A stretch of DNA of 64,000 nucleotides from G963667075 sp963667075 (GCA_963667075.1 OY762938.1:930001-994000); one strand, 5' to 3'; shown: positions 17,302 to 27,051, counted from the stretch's first letter. The notes: generated from the sequence alone by a model not told the origin. Translations and numbers: made by a program.

Positions 17302-18426
17302 ATGAGTGGCGTATCAACAATAGGACAAACCGTAGACCAGATTTCACGTTTTAAAACACTGCAGACCGATCTTGGCACATTACAAACACAGCTTGCCACA
17401 GGAAAAAAAGCAAGCATGTTCAGCGGCCTTGGCACAGACACCATTATATCGGAACGGGCACGAGCAAGAGTGAACGCTGTTGATACTTACATGAATAATA
17501 TTACGATTGCCGACCGGCGTATGAAAGAAATGCTAAACGGCATTGAAGAAACGCAAGCCCAGATCGGTAATATAGAACAATCCCTGACGGTAGCCATGCA
17601 AAACGGTGAATATCCTGAATTACCGGTTATTCAGGATCTGGCCGCCAATGCACGCGCCTTTATAGTTGACCTGATTAACAAGGCCGATGGTGACCGTTAT
17701 TTATTTGCCGGGGCTGACTCAGCGACAAAACCTCTTACAGACACAGGATTATTCGAATCCTATCTGGGTGAATTTATGCCCGATGAGACAGATCTGACAA
17801 ACCCGCCTCTCGTAAATTCCGGCATGATCGGACAGTGGGGCAACGGCTCTATTACGACAGAGGAATTCATTCAGTCTTATCGTAATGTAAATGAAACCAC
17901 ACTGGGGTATTCCGCTTCGCTCAGCAATGATGTAGCCGGCGATGTCTATGTCAGAGTCGATGACATGTCAGAGTTTAAATACACATCCCTAGGCGATTCT
18001 AAAGGCTTTAAAGATGCGCTGATTGCTATTGGCGTTATAGAACAGCTCCCACCACCGGAATATGCACCAGGTGCCCTGAACGACCCGACAGCCACAACAC
18101 TTGGACAGGATACGCAGCCTTTTCCGCCAACAGAAAAACAGGAAAATTTTTTCCAGGTCATACAAGATCTTGCTCAAATGCTGTCAAGTGCCTCTGACGC
18201 GCTGGATAATGAGGTTTTTAAACTGGAACAGGTGCGCGCCAATATTGGTAATATCAAAGAATCTCATTCGTATGACAAGAACACACACCAGTCAATTATT
18301 GCCGATGTTGAAAATGCGAATATGACAGAAATCGCTACGCAGATTAACTTTTTACAAATCCAGCTCGAAGCCTCTTTTAGTGTGACAGCCGCTTTAAGTG
18401 AACTTTCACTGGCGCGTTTCCTATAG
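17302..18426 (+). CDS. flgL: Flagellar hook-associated protein 3 (FlgL)
   Basis: This 374-aa protein is flagellin-like, with an N-terminal helix (Q-T-D-L-G-T-L-Q-T-Q-L-A-T-G-K-K) and the G-D-R-Y-L-F-A-G motif typical of FlgL near residue 130. A C-terminal helix pair pairs with the N-terminal one. FlgL is the second junction protein between hook and filament. AGAAGGAAAAAGAT precedes the ATG, a good ribosome site. It lies directly after flgK in the same operon. No other flagellar gene is in this window, so the rest of the regulon is elsewhere. Confidence 0.93.
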   Translation: MSGVSTIGQTVDQISRFKTLQTDLGTLQTQLATGKKASMFSGLGTDTIISERARARVNAVDTYMNNITIADRRMKEMLNGIEETQAQIGNIEQSLTVAMQNGEYPELPVIQDLAANARAFIVDLINKADGDRYLFAGADSATKPLTDTGLFESYLGEFMPDETDLTNPPLVNSGMIGQWGNGSITTEEFIQSYRNVNETTLGYSASLSNDVAGDVYVRVDDMSEFKYTSLGDSKGFKDALIAIGVIEQLPPPEYAPGALNDPTATTLGQDTQPFPPTEKQENFFQVIQDLAQMLSSASDALDNEVFKLEQVRANIGNIKESHSYDKNTHQSIIADVENANMTEIATQINFLQIQLEASFSVTAALSELSLARFL

Positions 18427-18542
18427 AAGGCAACTCTGCAGACAGAGAATAGGCAAACAAACTATTTCTTATTTTGTTTGCATAATTCTGCGCTTTGCTC
18501 TATTTTGCTCGGTATCGTCAACAGAACAAAAACGGCAAACAC

Positions 18543-18995
18543 ATGACACCTTACAAAACAGGCGACTCAGACATCCGCAACTGGGGCAGTTATATTGTTA
18601 CAAATACAGAGTATGATCAGGAAAACTGCATCCGCTGTGAGAAAGATATCACCATCAAAAGCGGCTTTATGCTCTCTATTCAGGCACATGATCATAGAGA
18701 AGAGCGCTGGATGGTAAAATCTGGCGTACTGACCGTTGTGCTGGATGGTAAAATCATTGAGCTAAAAGAAGGTGAAGAGATTCATATTCCAAAAGGGGCT
18801 GTTCATGCCATGGCAAATCACAGCGCATCCCCCTGCCTTGTTCATGAAATCCAGACTGGCCTTTGCAAGGAAGAAGACAATCACCGCTACTGGGATGCCA
18901 ATAATCGCCCCGTTGAGGACGCTTCAAATGAAAATATTGTAAAATCCGTTATCTTGGGAAAAGAAATTGCTGAAAAGCTAAAAAAAATAGCCTAA
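18543..18995 (+). CDS. Cupin protein of the type II mannose-6-phosphate isomerase family
   Basis: This 150-aa single-domain beta-barrel protein corresponds to the C-terminal isomerase domain of bifunctional mannose-1-P guanylyltransferase/mannose-6-P isomerase. Metal-site residues are visible as Q-A-H-D-H-R-E-E-R-W (cupin motif 1) and I-P-K-G-A-V-H-A-M-A-N-H (motif 2), separated by G-E-E-I-H. The W-G-S-Y-I-V-T-N-T-E-Y start is typical of the family. The ATG at 18543 is preferred over an in-frame start at 18495 because the cupin domain begins right after it. It precedes a ROK sugar kinase, consistent with a role in mannose/fructose-phosphate interconversion, though stand-alone cupins of this type may have other substrates. 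Confidence 0.8.
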   Translation: MTPYKTGDSDIRNWGSYIVTNTEYDQENCIRCEKDITIKSGFMLSIQAHDHREERWMVKSGVLTVVLDGKIIELKEGEEIHIPKGAVHAMANHSASPCLVHEIQTGLCKEEDNHRYWDANNRPVEDASNENIVKSVILGKEIAEKLKKIA

Positions 18996-19034
18996 TATTC
19001 TGCAATAAAATAACAGTAGAGATAATAGAACATT

Positions 19035-20054
19035 ATGCGCATTGGTATAGATCTTGGCGGAACAAAAACAGAAATCATTTGCTTAAATGCAAATAACGGA
19101 AAAGAGCTATACAGGCACCGCGTCCCTTCTCCCAAAGGGGATTATAAAAAGACAATCAAAAACATTGTCTCTCTTGTGAATCAGGCCGAAGAAACGCTTG
19201 GAAAAACAGGCCCGGTTGGTATCGGTATTCCAGGCACGGTCTCTGCTAAAACCGGCAATGTTAAAAATGCGAACTCTACCTGGCTAAACGGCAACCCCTT
19301 ACAAAAAGATCTGATCGACGCATTAAAGAGAGATGTTAAAGTTGAAAACGATGCCAATTGTTTTGCCGTTTCTGAAGCCACTGACGGCGCGGCCGCAGGA
19401 AAACATTGCGTCTTTGGCGTTATCATCGGCACCGGTTGTGGCGGCGGCGTCGTTATTGATGGCAAACCGCTAACCGGTATAAATGGTGTCGGCGGAGAAT
19501 GGGGCCACAACCCCCTGCCCATGCCACGCATAAAAACACAGGATGCACAAGCCTGTTTAGAGCATTTTGATCGCGGTGAAGATGTTGATAAAAGAATTGG
19601 TGACATCTACCGCAAAAATGGAAAACCAACTTTCTTCGAAGATGACTGGGCATGGAACGAATATCCTGGGCCACAATGTTATTGCGGCAAACGAGGCTGT
19701 ATTGAAACATGGCTTTCAGGAACAGGCTTCAAAACAGACTATGAACGGGTTTATAATGAAAGCCTTTCAACACATGATATCGTAGCGGCAGCCAACAAAG
19801 GCGAGGAAAAAGCCGTTGCCACCCTGAACCGTTATTGTGATCGCATGGCGCGGGCACTTGCCGGTATCATTGATATTCTGGACCCGGATGTTATCGTTCT
19901 GGGTGGCGGTATGAGCAACGTTAAACAGCTCTACGAAGAAGTCCCGAAACTCTGGAACCGCTACATTTTCTCAGATTCCGTAGACACCAAACTTCTGCCC
20001 CCGCGTTTTGGAGATTCATCTGGTGTCCGCGGTGCCGCCTGGCTAAATCGCTAA
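19035..20054 (+). CDS. ROK-family sugar kinase, fructokinase-like
   Basis: This 339-aa protein carries the N-terminal phosphate loop I-G-I-D-L-G-G-T-K-T-E, the catalytic region V-E-N-D-A-N-C-F-A, the I-G-T-G-C-G-G-G-V-V nucleotide motif, G-E-W-G-H-N-P, and the ROK zinc motif C-Y-C-G-K-R-G-C-I-E-T. ROK kinases phosphorylate fructose, glucose, mannose or N-acetyl amino sugars at C6 with ATP; this sequence reads closest to the Mak/fructokinase branch, but substrate cannot be fixed by eye. It follows the cupin gene by 39 bp on the same strand and overlaps the convergent HAD gene by 12 bp at the 3' end. Confidence 0.85.
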   Translation: MRIGIDLGGTKTEIICLNANNGKELYRHRVPSPKGDYKKTIKNIVSLVNQAEETLGKTGPVGIGIPGTVSAKTGNVKNANSTWLNGNPLQKDLIDALKRDVKVENDANCFAVSEATDGAAAGKHCVFGVIIGTGCGGGVVIDGKPLTGINGVGGEWGHNPLPMPRIKTQDAQACLEHFDRGEDVDKRIGDIYRKNGKPTFFEDDWAWNEYPGPQCYCGKRGCIETWLSGTGFKTDYERVYNESLSTHDIVAAANKGEEKAVATLNRYCDRMARALAGIIDILDPDVIVLGGGMSNVKQLYEEVPKLWNRYIFSDSVDTKLLPPRFGDSSGVRGAAWLNR

Positions 20055-20813
20055 AGCGATTTTTTGACAATTGACTTTGAGCCTCTGTTCTGGTGCTATT
20101 TGCTTTAGTGCTTTACGGCATTCTACGATATCATGCGCATAGTGGCCGGCTAAGCCACAAGGTGGCGTAGCATCCGTAAACTGCACAACACGATCAGTGT
20201 CTGTTGTGAATATCCGGCCTGCTGAAACCCCTGTCCCGCTATCTTCTAAAACTACCGTTTCACAAGGCTTTATATCCGTTCCAAATTGTTCGTTATAGCG
20301 CTGAACAGCCAATGCAAAAGGATCGGGATTTGGTTTTGGTTGAAGCCCCGCTGCAATAACATCATCTTTTGTCACAATAATCGGGTAAACTTCCCGAGCG
20401 GCCTCAACAGAACCAAAAATACGTATCAAACCGCCATGAACCATTTCATCATCAGAATTAGAAACAAGAAGGCTTGGCGCACCATTACATTTGTAATCCA
20501 TGAGCATCTCTATCATACCTTCGCGGGGCGTATAATCAACAGGTGTAAGCTTATACCCTTCCTTGGCTTTATCACGAAACTCTTCAGGTGAAATAAGGTC
20601 CTGAAACCCTGCAAATCCATTATCACAGATCCATCTGTGAATATCCGGCTCTGCCTGCCCTGCAATCTGATCCCAACGCAATTCAACAGAGCCCACATTT
20701 GCAGCTTTTGCAAAGTTATTAACGATAGTTTGCAATGCTATTCTGTTACGCGTCTCCGTCCCAGGAATAAATGTCCCGTCATTGTCTACAAGAATAAGCT
20801 TAATATCCGCCAC
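20043..20813 (-). CDS. HAD-superfamily hydrolase (phosphatase-like)
   Basis: This 256-aa protein starts with GTG at 20813, preceded by AAAGGAAC. Motif I is D-N-D-G-T (Asp10 nucleophile, Asp12 acid/base), motif II is L-V-S-N-S, motif III the Lys of K-P-N-P-D-P-F, and motif IV V-L-E-D-S-G-T-G-V-S-A-G. These are complete, so a phosphatase or phosphoglucomutase-type activity on a small sugar phosphate is likely. A cap domain lies between motifs I and II. It converges with the ROK kinase and lies 124 bp downstream of the disrupted AGE epimerase gene, so it probably belongs to the same sugar pathway. Substrate unknown. Confidence 0.8.
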   Translation of the reverse strand: MADIKLILVDNDGTFIPGTETRNRIALQTIVNNFAKAANVGSVELRWDQIAGQAEPDIHRWICDNGFAGFQDLISPEEFRDKAKEGYKLTPVDYTPREGMIEMLMDYKCNGAPSLLVSNSDDEMVHGGLIRIFGSVEAAREVYPIIVTKDDVIAAGLQPKPNPDPFALAVQRYNEQFGTDIKPCETVVLEDSGTGVSAGRIFTTDTDRVVQFTDATPPCGLAGHYAHDIVECRKALKQIAPEQRLKVNCQKIALAI

Positions 20814-22225
20814 AGCTATTGTTCCTTTTATTATTTAATCTGTTTACAAAATAAGAGAGTAGCAAAATAAAATTTCAGATGCAAATTATTTTTACATAAT
20901 CCGGCGTTTTTCGTGGGTATTCTCTTAATTTCCTATTCTATCTACAGCAGTGCCAATACCCGGCGGCCTCCCGAAGGACAGGAAAGATATGATACGGCGT
21001 CGTGCCTGCTCTATCACTTGTGACAGGCCGCATATTGCGATCCAGAACTTCATTCCAGTTCCCTGTCACAGTATCAATGTAGTATTCTTGAACAACGGAT
21101 ACCAGCTGCACAAGCATTTCTTTTGCGTCATCTCCGTGCTCTGAGCTATCCACCATAATTGACGCCGCCCTGATGGTTTCAAGATTCGGCCAAATTCTCT
21201 TGTTAGAGTCCAAAATACGCCCTTCTCTGTCCTGTACATTAAACACGCCGCTATGTTCTGGATCAATACCATGTGTTTTAACCCATGAAAAAAGCGCACT
21301 CATTGTTTGATCAAGACGCGGATCATTATCACCTGAGACTTCCTGGTACCTTTTTAAGAGCCAAACCCATTCAGAATGATGGCCTGCCTCAACAAAATGC
21401 CCTTCACTTGGATGCGGCCCCAAATCATCATCAAAGAATTCACCAAGGGTTTGTGTCTCTGGATCCAAAAGTTTGTCATAGAAGAGTTCCAGCATGTCCT
21501 TTGCGCCTTGCACATAGGCCTCATCCCCTGAGGCTTCATACATGTAAATACACGCTTCCATAAGGTGCATATGTGGATTCTGACGACGCTTTTCAGCAAT
21601 AGGCTTAAGATCACCGTCCAGTGCTTCGGCCAGACCCGGTTGATCCGGCAGTGTGAATTTATCTTTTATGAAGTTAAACGTTGTCTTTGCATACTCTAGA
21701 CACTGTTAGCTAATTATGAGATTAAGAATATTCTTGATAAGGGCGATAGCGACGAAGGCCAAGAAGACGTGGTCGTGTTTATCAAATCTTGTATCAATTC
21801 TTTTGTTTTCTTTGAGTTTACCAAATAATATTTCGATGTATTTTCGATGACCGTACAAGGCTTTATCATACTCTATTTTAACGATCCTGTTTTTTCGTCC
21901 GGGGATAACAGGCTCGTTGTTTTGTGATCTTAGAAAATCGCGGAAGGCATCGGAATCGTATCCCATATCAGCCAGAACAAAACAACCGAAAACATTCTCA
22001 AACGCCTCTTGGGCAACGCTGACATCGTGGACGTTTCCACCCGTTATAAAGCCATCAATGATATGGCCTTCAAGTGTTTGAACAAGATGAAGTTTTGTTG
22101 TGATCCCCGCAACACTTAGGCCTTTGCTCTGCTGCCCCCTTTTAAGCCGCCGCCGTGTCGATGCACGTCAATCGTCGTGGAATCAAGCATAACCACATTC
22201 ATACTCAACCTCTTTTTCTGTTGTA

Positions 22226-23120
22226 TAGCTATTCCCATAAACATTTGCGTATGTTATTTTATGATCTATGAGATGTTCATCAGATATACGCACCCGAGTT
22301 ATAGATTTTGTTGAGAACGGCGGGAGCAAAGCGGAGGCGGCCCGGAGATTTCAGGTTAGCGCCCGTTCAGTATTTTATTGGCTTAAACAAGGTCGAGATT
22401 ATGTTGCGGTTAAACCCGGCCCCCGGGATGCGCGAAAGACCGACCGAAAGAAGCTTATTGAGCTTGTAGAAGCCCGCCCTGACATGATGCTCAAAGAACT
22501 GGCGCAAGAGCTTGACGTGAGCATCAACGCAGTTTGGCATTCGCTTAAGGTTCTTGGTTATACCCGTAAAAAAAATGGCACGCTACAAAGAGAAAAGACA
22601 CTATGAAAAATGGCGTAGATCATACCTAAAAAAGCTGGATCGTTTTGTTCGCAAAGGCCATGACATCGTTTACATGGATGAAACAGGTTTTGCGCCGGGA
22701 ACAAGCCGGAGCCACGCTTATAGCCCTAAGGGTAAGCGCATTTATGGCGATGTAGGCAGCCAGTCCAGGCCTCGAACGTCTCTAATAGGCGGTTACCTAA
22801 AAGGCAAATTAATCGCACCGGTTTTGTTTAAAGGAAATTGTAATACGCAAGCAATGAATGTTTGGCTAAAGCATCATCTTTTGCCCGAACTTAAACCCGG
22901 CAGTGTTATTGTTATGGATAATGCAAGCTTTCATAAATCGCAAGAAACAAGGGATATTCTTAAAAATGCTGGCCATTTTGTACTATTCCTGCCTCCTTAT
23001 TCTCCGCACCTAAATCCCATCGAAAAGCTATGGGCAAACATAAAGCAAGCGTGGAAATATCAGATTAATGGATCTTTAGAAGATATTCTTGTGTCGCGCA
23101 AGTATATATGGAACTAGCTA
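22226..23120 (+). mobile_element. IS630-family insertion sequence nested in the IS5-family element
   Basis: The ends form a 26-bp imperfect inverted repeat beginning TAGCTA(T/G)T(C/T)CCATA, and the element is flanked by TA on both sides (22224-22225 and 23121-23122), the known IS630 target duplication. Length is 895 bp. Confidence 0.85.
22268..23117 (+). CDS. IS630-family transposase made from two overlapping frames
   Basis: OrfA (22268-22606) carries a helix-turn-helix with S-K-A-E-A-A-R-R-F-Q-V-S and a second Lys-rich DNA-binding half. OrfB, readable from about 22570 to 23117, carries the DDE catalytic core: V-Y-M-D-E-T-G-F, V-I-V-M-D-N-A-S-F-H and S-P-H-L-N-P-I-E-K-L-W-A. The frames meet at a run of eight A residues (about 22569-22576), where slippage of +1 (or -2) gives a continuous T-R-K-K-M-A-R-Y-K product. 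This A-run arrangement is common in IS630 elements, so I treat it as one functional gene rather than a broken one. All three catalytic acidic residues are present and the ends are intact, so the element may still be mobile. Confidence 0.8.
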
Positions 23121-23851
23121 TAATTTCAGCAATACATTCCACCATACCCCGCGATCACTGCCTTTCTTAAAGCGCAAATAAACTGTATGCCAATAACCGT
23201 AGCATTCTGGTAAATCACGCCACGAAACACCGGTGCGCAAGACATACAACATCGCACAAAACACCTGATAATTACTGATTGTTTGAGGTCGACCGGCTTT
23301 TGAATAATGACTTAAGATCAATGGGTTGATTTGATTGTAAAAAAATTCTTCTGTAATCGGATAATGACGTTTGCTCATGATGAAATCCCCTTTCATCATG
23401 AGTCTATCATAAAATCAATAATTAGCTAACAGTATCTAATGCTTCTGGATTTTTTGTCGCATTATAATAGGCGGCACAAGCCAGCATGATAAACGCATGA
23501 CCATACAGATCATATTTTGTATCTTCCGGCTGATTCTCACTGTTGATACTAAAAATAGAGCCGCCCGTATTCGGATTGTGATAGACCTCCCTGACGAAAT
23601 TAAAGGTATCGTCCAGCTTTTCTTTATAGGCATCAAGATTTGGATTATCTTTCAATGCAAAACTGTACACCATAATCTGACGGCACTGCGTTAACAGACG
23701 CCTTGGCATATCGATCGGATTATTGTCGTTATCGAGGCGTTCATAAAAACCCCTGTCAGGACTGGAAAATCTTTCGAACCACGCGGGCACCCATATATTC
23801 TTTGCTTTCGCGTATAGATCCTCTAACAAATCGGGCATACAAGATCACCCC

Positions 23852-25003
23852 TTACGTAACAATCTTCTCAATCCTGCCCTCTTTCAGCACAAGGCCTATG
23901 TCCCCATGTTTCATGGCCAGAGCATCATGCCCAAAAACTTCGCGCCGCCAGCCTTTTAGGGCAGCCACAGGCGCGTTATCATCTAAGACCAATTGCTCCA
24001 GATCATCACTGCTGGCAATCAGTTTGGCCGCGACTTCATGTTCTGCTGCTTTGATTTTAAGAAGCATTTTTAACATTTCAACAGTTGGCACCAGTCTTTG
24101 CGGCATATGTTTTTTTTGTTCTTTTTGAGGCCAGTTTTCTTTTCCGCACGCTTTGCCTTTTTTGACGGCTTTTAGCACTTCTTTCCCGAATTTGCCGTGT
24201 GCCATATCATTTGTCACATTACGGGCACAGGCAAGTTTTTTAGGATCATCCGGTGCATTCACGGCAATATCCACAAGGGTATCATCCCTCAAAATCCGGT
24301 TACGCGGTACATTGCGTTCTTGCGCTTTAAGCTCTCGCCATGCTGCAAGCTCTTTCAGAATCGCTAATGTCTGCCCTTTATTTGTCCGTACTTTAATGCG
24401 TTGCCAGGATTCTTCCGGCTTGTAATCATAGGTCTCCGGGCTGGTCAGGGTCATCATTTCTTCCTTCACCCACTTCGCCCGCCCCCTGTGTTCAAGTTCC
24501 CCAAGCAGGTTCTTGTAGACATCACAGAGATACGTAACATCATCCAAAGCATATTTTAGCTGTTTCTCTGACAAAGGCCGATTCGCCCAGTCAGAAAACT
24601 GAGAACCCTTATCAAGCTGCTGCCCCGTTACCTTTTCTACGAGATTATTATAGCCTATGGATTCGCCATACCCGCACACCATGGCCGCAATCTGAGAATC
24701 AAATAAAGGCTCAACAATTCGGTCCGTAAGATTATAGAAAATCTCAATATCCTGCCGCGCCGCATGAAAAACCTTTACAACATCAGGATTAAACAACAGC
24801 GCATACAAGGAAGACAAATCCATGCCATCCGCCAGAACATCTACAGCAAAGGCTGCTCTATCAGGGCCTGAGAGCTGAACAAGACAGAGCTTTGAGTAAT
24901 AGGTTTTATCCCTTAAAAACTCTGTATCAACCGTGATAAAAGGATGCCTTTGAAGTGTCTGGCAAACGGACTCAAGATCTTTTGTGCTGGTAATAAGGCT
25001 CAT
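23852..25003 (-). CDS. rnd: Ribonuclease D
   Basis: This 383-aa protein starts at the ATG at 25003; an in-frame start 18 codons upstream adds a non-conserved tail. The DEDD exonuclease domain is visible: D-T-E-F-L-R (Exo I), H-A-A-R-Q-D-I-E (Exo II) and Y-A-L-D-D-V (Exo III). Two HRDC-like helical domains follow (about 215-290 and 300-375). RNase D trims the 3' ends of tRNAs and small RNAs. The gene is divergent from aspS, separated by 90 bp, an arrangement common in Alphaproteobacteria. Downstream it runs straight into the disrupted AGE gene after 13 bp. Confidence 0.93.
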   Translation of the reverse strand: MSLITSTKDLESVCQTLQRHPFITVDTEFLRDKTYYSKLCLVQLSGPDRAAFAVDVLADGMDLSSLYALLFNPDVVKVFHAARQDIEIFYNLTDRIVEPLFDSQIAAMVCGYGESIGYNNLVEKVTGQQLDKGSQFSDWANRPLSEKQLKYALDDVTYLCDVYKNLLGELEHRGRAKWVKEEMMTLTSPETYDYKPEESWQRIKVRTNKGQTLAILKELAAWRELKAQERNVPRNRILRDDTLVDIAVNAPDDPKKLACARNVTNDMAHGKFGKEVLKAVKKGKACGKENWPQKEQKKHMPQRLVPTVEMLKMLLKIKAAEHEVAAKLIASSDDLEQLVLDDNAPVAALKGWRREVFGHDALAMKHGDIGLVLKEGRIEKIVT

Positions 25004-25093
25004 ACGCGATTTATTCTTTATATTCTCTGGTTTTTTGTTATAACATCCGCTGTCCATAAAAGAACAGAAGAATATTTTTAAGGGATTTTAATA

Positions 25094-26908
25094 ATGCACG
25101 CTTACAGAACTCATCATTGCGCCGCTTTAAGAAAAGAGCATGTCGGGCAAACCATTCGCCTCTCAGGCTGGATCAATAAGAAAAGGGATCACGGTGGTAT
25201 CCTCTTTATTGATTTGCGTGATACACATGGACTGACGCAATGCGTTATAGATCAGGATTCGCCTTTGCTGGCAGAAGCTGATAGCTGGCGCAACGAAAGC
25301 GTGATCACCATCACAGGCACCGTAAAAGAGCGCACGGCCGATACCGTAAACAATAAGCTCCCAACCGGCGCAATTGAAGTTTATGTTGATGAGGCCATTG
25401 TTCAAGGGCCTTCAAAAATTATCCCGTTTCAAGTCGCAGAAGACGATGGCACAGGCGAAGACAGCCGCCTGACATACCGTTATCTCGATTTGCGCCGCGA
25501 GGGTATGCACAGCCGTATTCGCCTGCGTAACAATATTATTTCCTCTATGCGCCGCCGTATGTGGGAACAGGACTTTCAAGAATTTAATACGCCGATCATG
25601 ACCGCCTCTTCACCTGAAGGGGCACGTGACTATCTCGTGCCATCCCGTCTGCACCCCGGCAAGTTTTATGCACTGCCACAAGCCCCACAGCAGTTCAAAC
25701 AGCTCCTTATGGTCTCCGGCTTTGATAAATATTTCCAGATTGCCCCATGTTTTCGTGATGAAGATGGGCGGGCTGATCGTCTGGCTGAATTCTATCAGCT
25801 CGACATGGAGATGAGCTTTGTCACACAAGATGACCTGTTTAATACGATGGAGCCTGTCGTAGCCGGCATTTTTGAAGAATTTGCAGACTGGACCGGCACA
25901 GAACACACGGTCACAGACACCCCTTTCCCACGTCTGACCTATAGGGAAGCCATGCTGACATACGGCACAGACAAGCCAGACCTTAGAAACCCGCTGAAAA
26001 TTGTCGATGTGACAGAAATCTTTGCCCGCGATGATGTCGAATTCAAAGCGTTTAAAAGTATTATCAATAAAGGCGGTGTGGTCCGTGCTATCCGTGCGCC
26101 TGCCGTTGGCGACAAACCAAGAAGCTTCTTTGATAAGCTCAATAGCTGGGCACAAGGCGAAGGGGCATTTGGTCTTGGCTATATCCTGTTTGCCGATGGC
26201 GAAGGAAAAGGCCCTATCGCTAAATTCGTGCCGGAAGCGGCTCAAGCACAGCTTAGAGAAACAGCAGAGATTGAAGATGGCGATGCGATCTTCTTTATCT
26301 GTGATGCGGAAAAGAAAGCCGCCTCGTTTGCCGGCAAAGCCCGTGATGCCATATGCGATTCGATGGAGATCAGAGAAACCGGCTGTTACAAATTCTGCTG
26401 GATTGTTGACTTCCCAATGTATGAAGCCGAAGAAGGCACTGGCAAAATCGACTTTTCTCACAATCCGTTTTCCATGCCACAAGGCGGCCTCGCTGCTTTG
26501 GACGCAGAGGATCCTGAAACGATTCTGGCCTGGCAATATGACTGCGTGTGTAACGGCCATGAGTTGGCCTCCGGTGCGATTCGTAATCACCAACCGGACA
26601 TCATGGAAAAAGCCTTTGCCATTGCAGGTTATGACCGCGAAGTGCTGGAGAAAAAATTCGGTGGCATGTTGAATGCCTTCCAATATGGCGCACCACCGCA
26701 CGGCGGGATGGCCTTTGGTGTTGACCGAATTGTGATGCTGCTGGCCGATGAGCCTAACTTGCGCGAAGTCTACGCCTTTGTCATGAATGGCCGGTACGAA
26801 GACCTGATGATGGACGCGCCATCGGCGCCATCTGATGAACAACTAAAAGACCTGCACCTGAAACTGGCTCTACCCAAAATAAAGAAAAAAGAACAGGATG
26901 CCGCCTAG
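25094..26908 (+). CDS. aspS: Aspartyl-tRNA synthetase
   Basis: This 604-aa protein is the bacterial-type class II synthetase: an N-terminal OB-fold anticodon domain (about 1-105), motif 2 F-R-D-E-D-G-R-A-D-R, a bacterial GAD insertion (about 300-415) and motif 3 G-G-M-A-F-G-V-D-R-I near the C-terminus. It charges tRNA-Asp; in many Alphaproteobacteria this enzyme is non-discriminating and also charges tRNA-Asn for GatCAB, which cannot be decided here. Length is normal. The start is preceded by AAGGGATTTTAATA. It is divergent from rnd. Confidence 0.97.
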   Translation: MHAYRTHHCAALRKEHVGQTIRLSGWINKKRDHGGILFIDLRDTHGLTQCVIDQDSPLLAEADSWRNESVITITGTVKERTADTVNNKLPTGAIEVYVDEAIVQGPSKIIPFQVAEDDGTGEDSRLTYRYLDLRREGMHSRIRLRNNIISSMRRRMWEQDFQEFNTPIMTASSPEGARDYLVPSRLHPGKFYALPQAPQQFKQLLMVSGFDKYFQIAPCFRDEDGRADRLAEFYQLDMEMSFVTQDDLFNTMEPVVAGIFEEFADWTGTEHTVTDTPFPRLTYREAMLTYGTDKPDLRNPLKIVDVTEIFARDDVEFKAFKSIINKGGVVRAIRAPAVGDKPRSFFDKLNSWAQGEGAFGLGYILFADGEGKGPIAKFVPEAAQAQLRETAEIEDGDAIFFICDAEKKAASFAGKARDAICDSMEIRETGCYKFCWIVDFPMYEAEEGTGKIDFSHNPFSMPQGGLAALDAEDPETILAWQYDCVCNGHELASGAIRNHQPDIMEKAFAIAGYDREVLEKKFGGMLNAFQYGAPPHGGMAFGVDRIVMLLADEPNLREVYAFVMNGRYEDLMMDAPSAPSDEQLKDLHLKLALPKIKKKEQDAA

Positions 26909-26923
26909 AAGGACGCAAAGATA

Positions 26924-26950
26924 GCAACACCTGGACGATACAGGTGTTGC
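26924..26950 (+). other. Perfect 10-bp hairpin after aspS without a T-tract
   Basis: GCAACACCTG and CAGGTGTTGC flank a 7-nt loop 15 bases after the aspS stop. No run of T follows on either strand, so it may be an mRNA 3'-end stabiliser, a Rho-assisted end or a protein site rather than an intrinsic terminator. Confidence 0.6.
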
Positions 26951-27051
26951 ACCACCGAAATGACCATAAAACAACCAGTTTATAATTTTAAAATCGCAAT
27001 TGCGTAAAAAAAAGTGTAGAATTCGGTCGTTTTAATTAGAAAGTATCCAGT

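Larger units (their letters stand above)
21706..23378 (-). pseudogene. IS5-family transposase, interrupted by IS630
   Basis: The N-terminal part (from the ATG at 23378 to about 23123) has the DUF4096-like segment with G-V-S-W-R-D-L-P-E-C-Y-G. The C-terminal part (22223 down to 21706) has the DDE core: M-L-D-S-T-T-I-D, A-D-M-G-Y-D-S and I-E-I-L-F-G-K-L-K-E-N-K-R-I. Joining across the IS630 site restores the reading frame. A further frame change at an AAAAGGGGG run (about 22131-22141) matches the -1 frameshift used by IS427-group elements to make the OrfAB transposase, so it is probably not damage. The gene cannot work while IS630 is inside it. Confidence 0.82.
21699..23436 (-). mobile_element. 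IS5-family (IS427-group-like) insertion sequence, itself interrupted by an IS630 element
   Basis: The ends form a terminal inverted repeat (GAYACTGTTAGCTAATTAT) and are flanked by TA duplications at 21697-21698 and 23437-23438. Without the nested IS630 element and its TA duplication the length is 841 bp, typical of the IS427 group. It is inserted in the AGE epimerase gene. Confidence 0.85.
20938..23838 (-). pseudogene. N-acylglucosamine 2-epimerase (AGE) family gene, split by nested insertion sequences
   Basis: The 5' part (23437-23838, 134 codons) and the 3' part (20938-21696, 252 codons plus stop) are halves of one gene. Removing the insertion and one TA joins them in frame as P-E-A-L-E-Y-A-K-T-T, giving a 386-aa product, the usual size for AGE-family sugar isomerases. 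The family signature is visible as G-F-Y-E-R-L-D at the N-terminus and E-A-G-H-H-S-E-W and W-P-N-L-E-T in the 3' half. Such enzymes interconvert mannose/fructose or epimerise N-acyl amino sugars or oligosaccharides. The start has AGGGGTGAT upstream and lies 13 bp after rnd, so the gene was probably in one transcript with it. As it stands the enzyme cannot be made full length. Confidence 0.85.

Noticed and set aside
26951..27051. yybP-ykoY Mn riboswitch upstream of the TerC-like gene
   Set aside because: The conserved GGGGAGUA-type core was not found.
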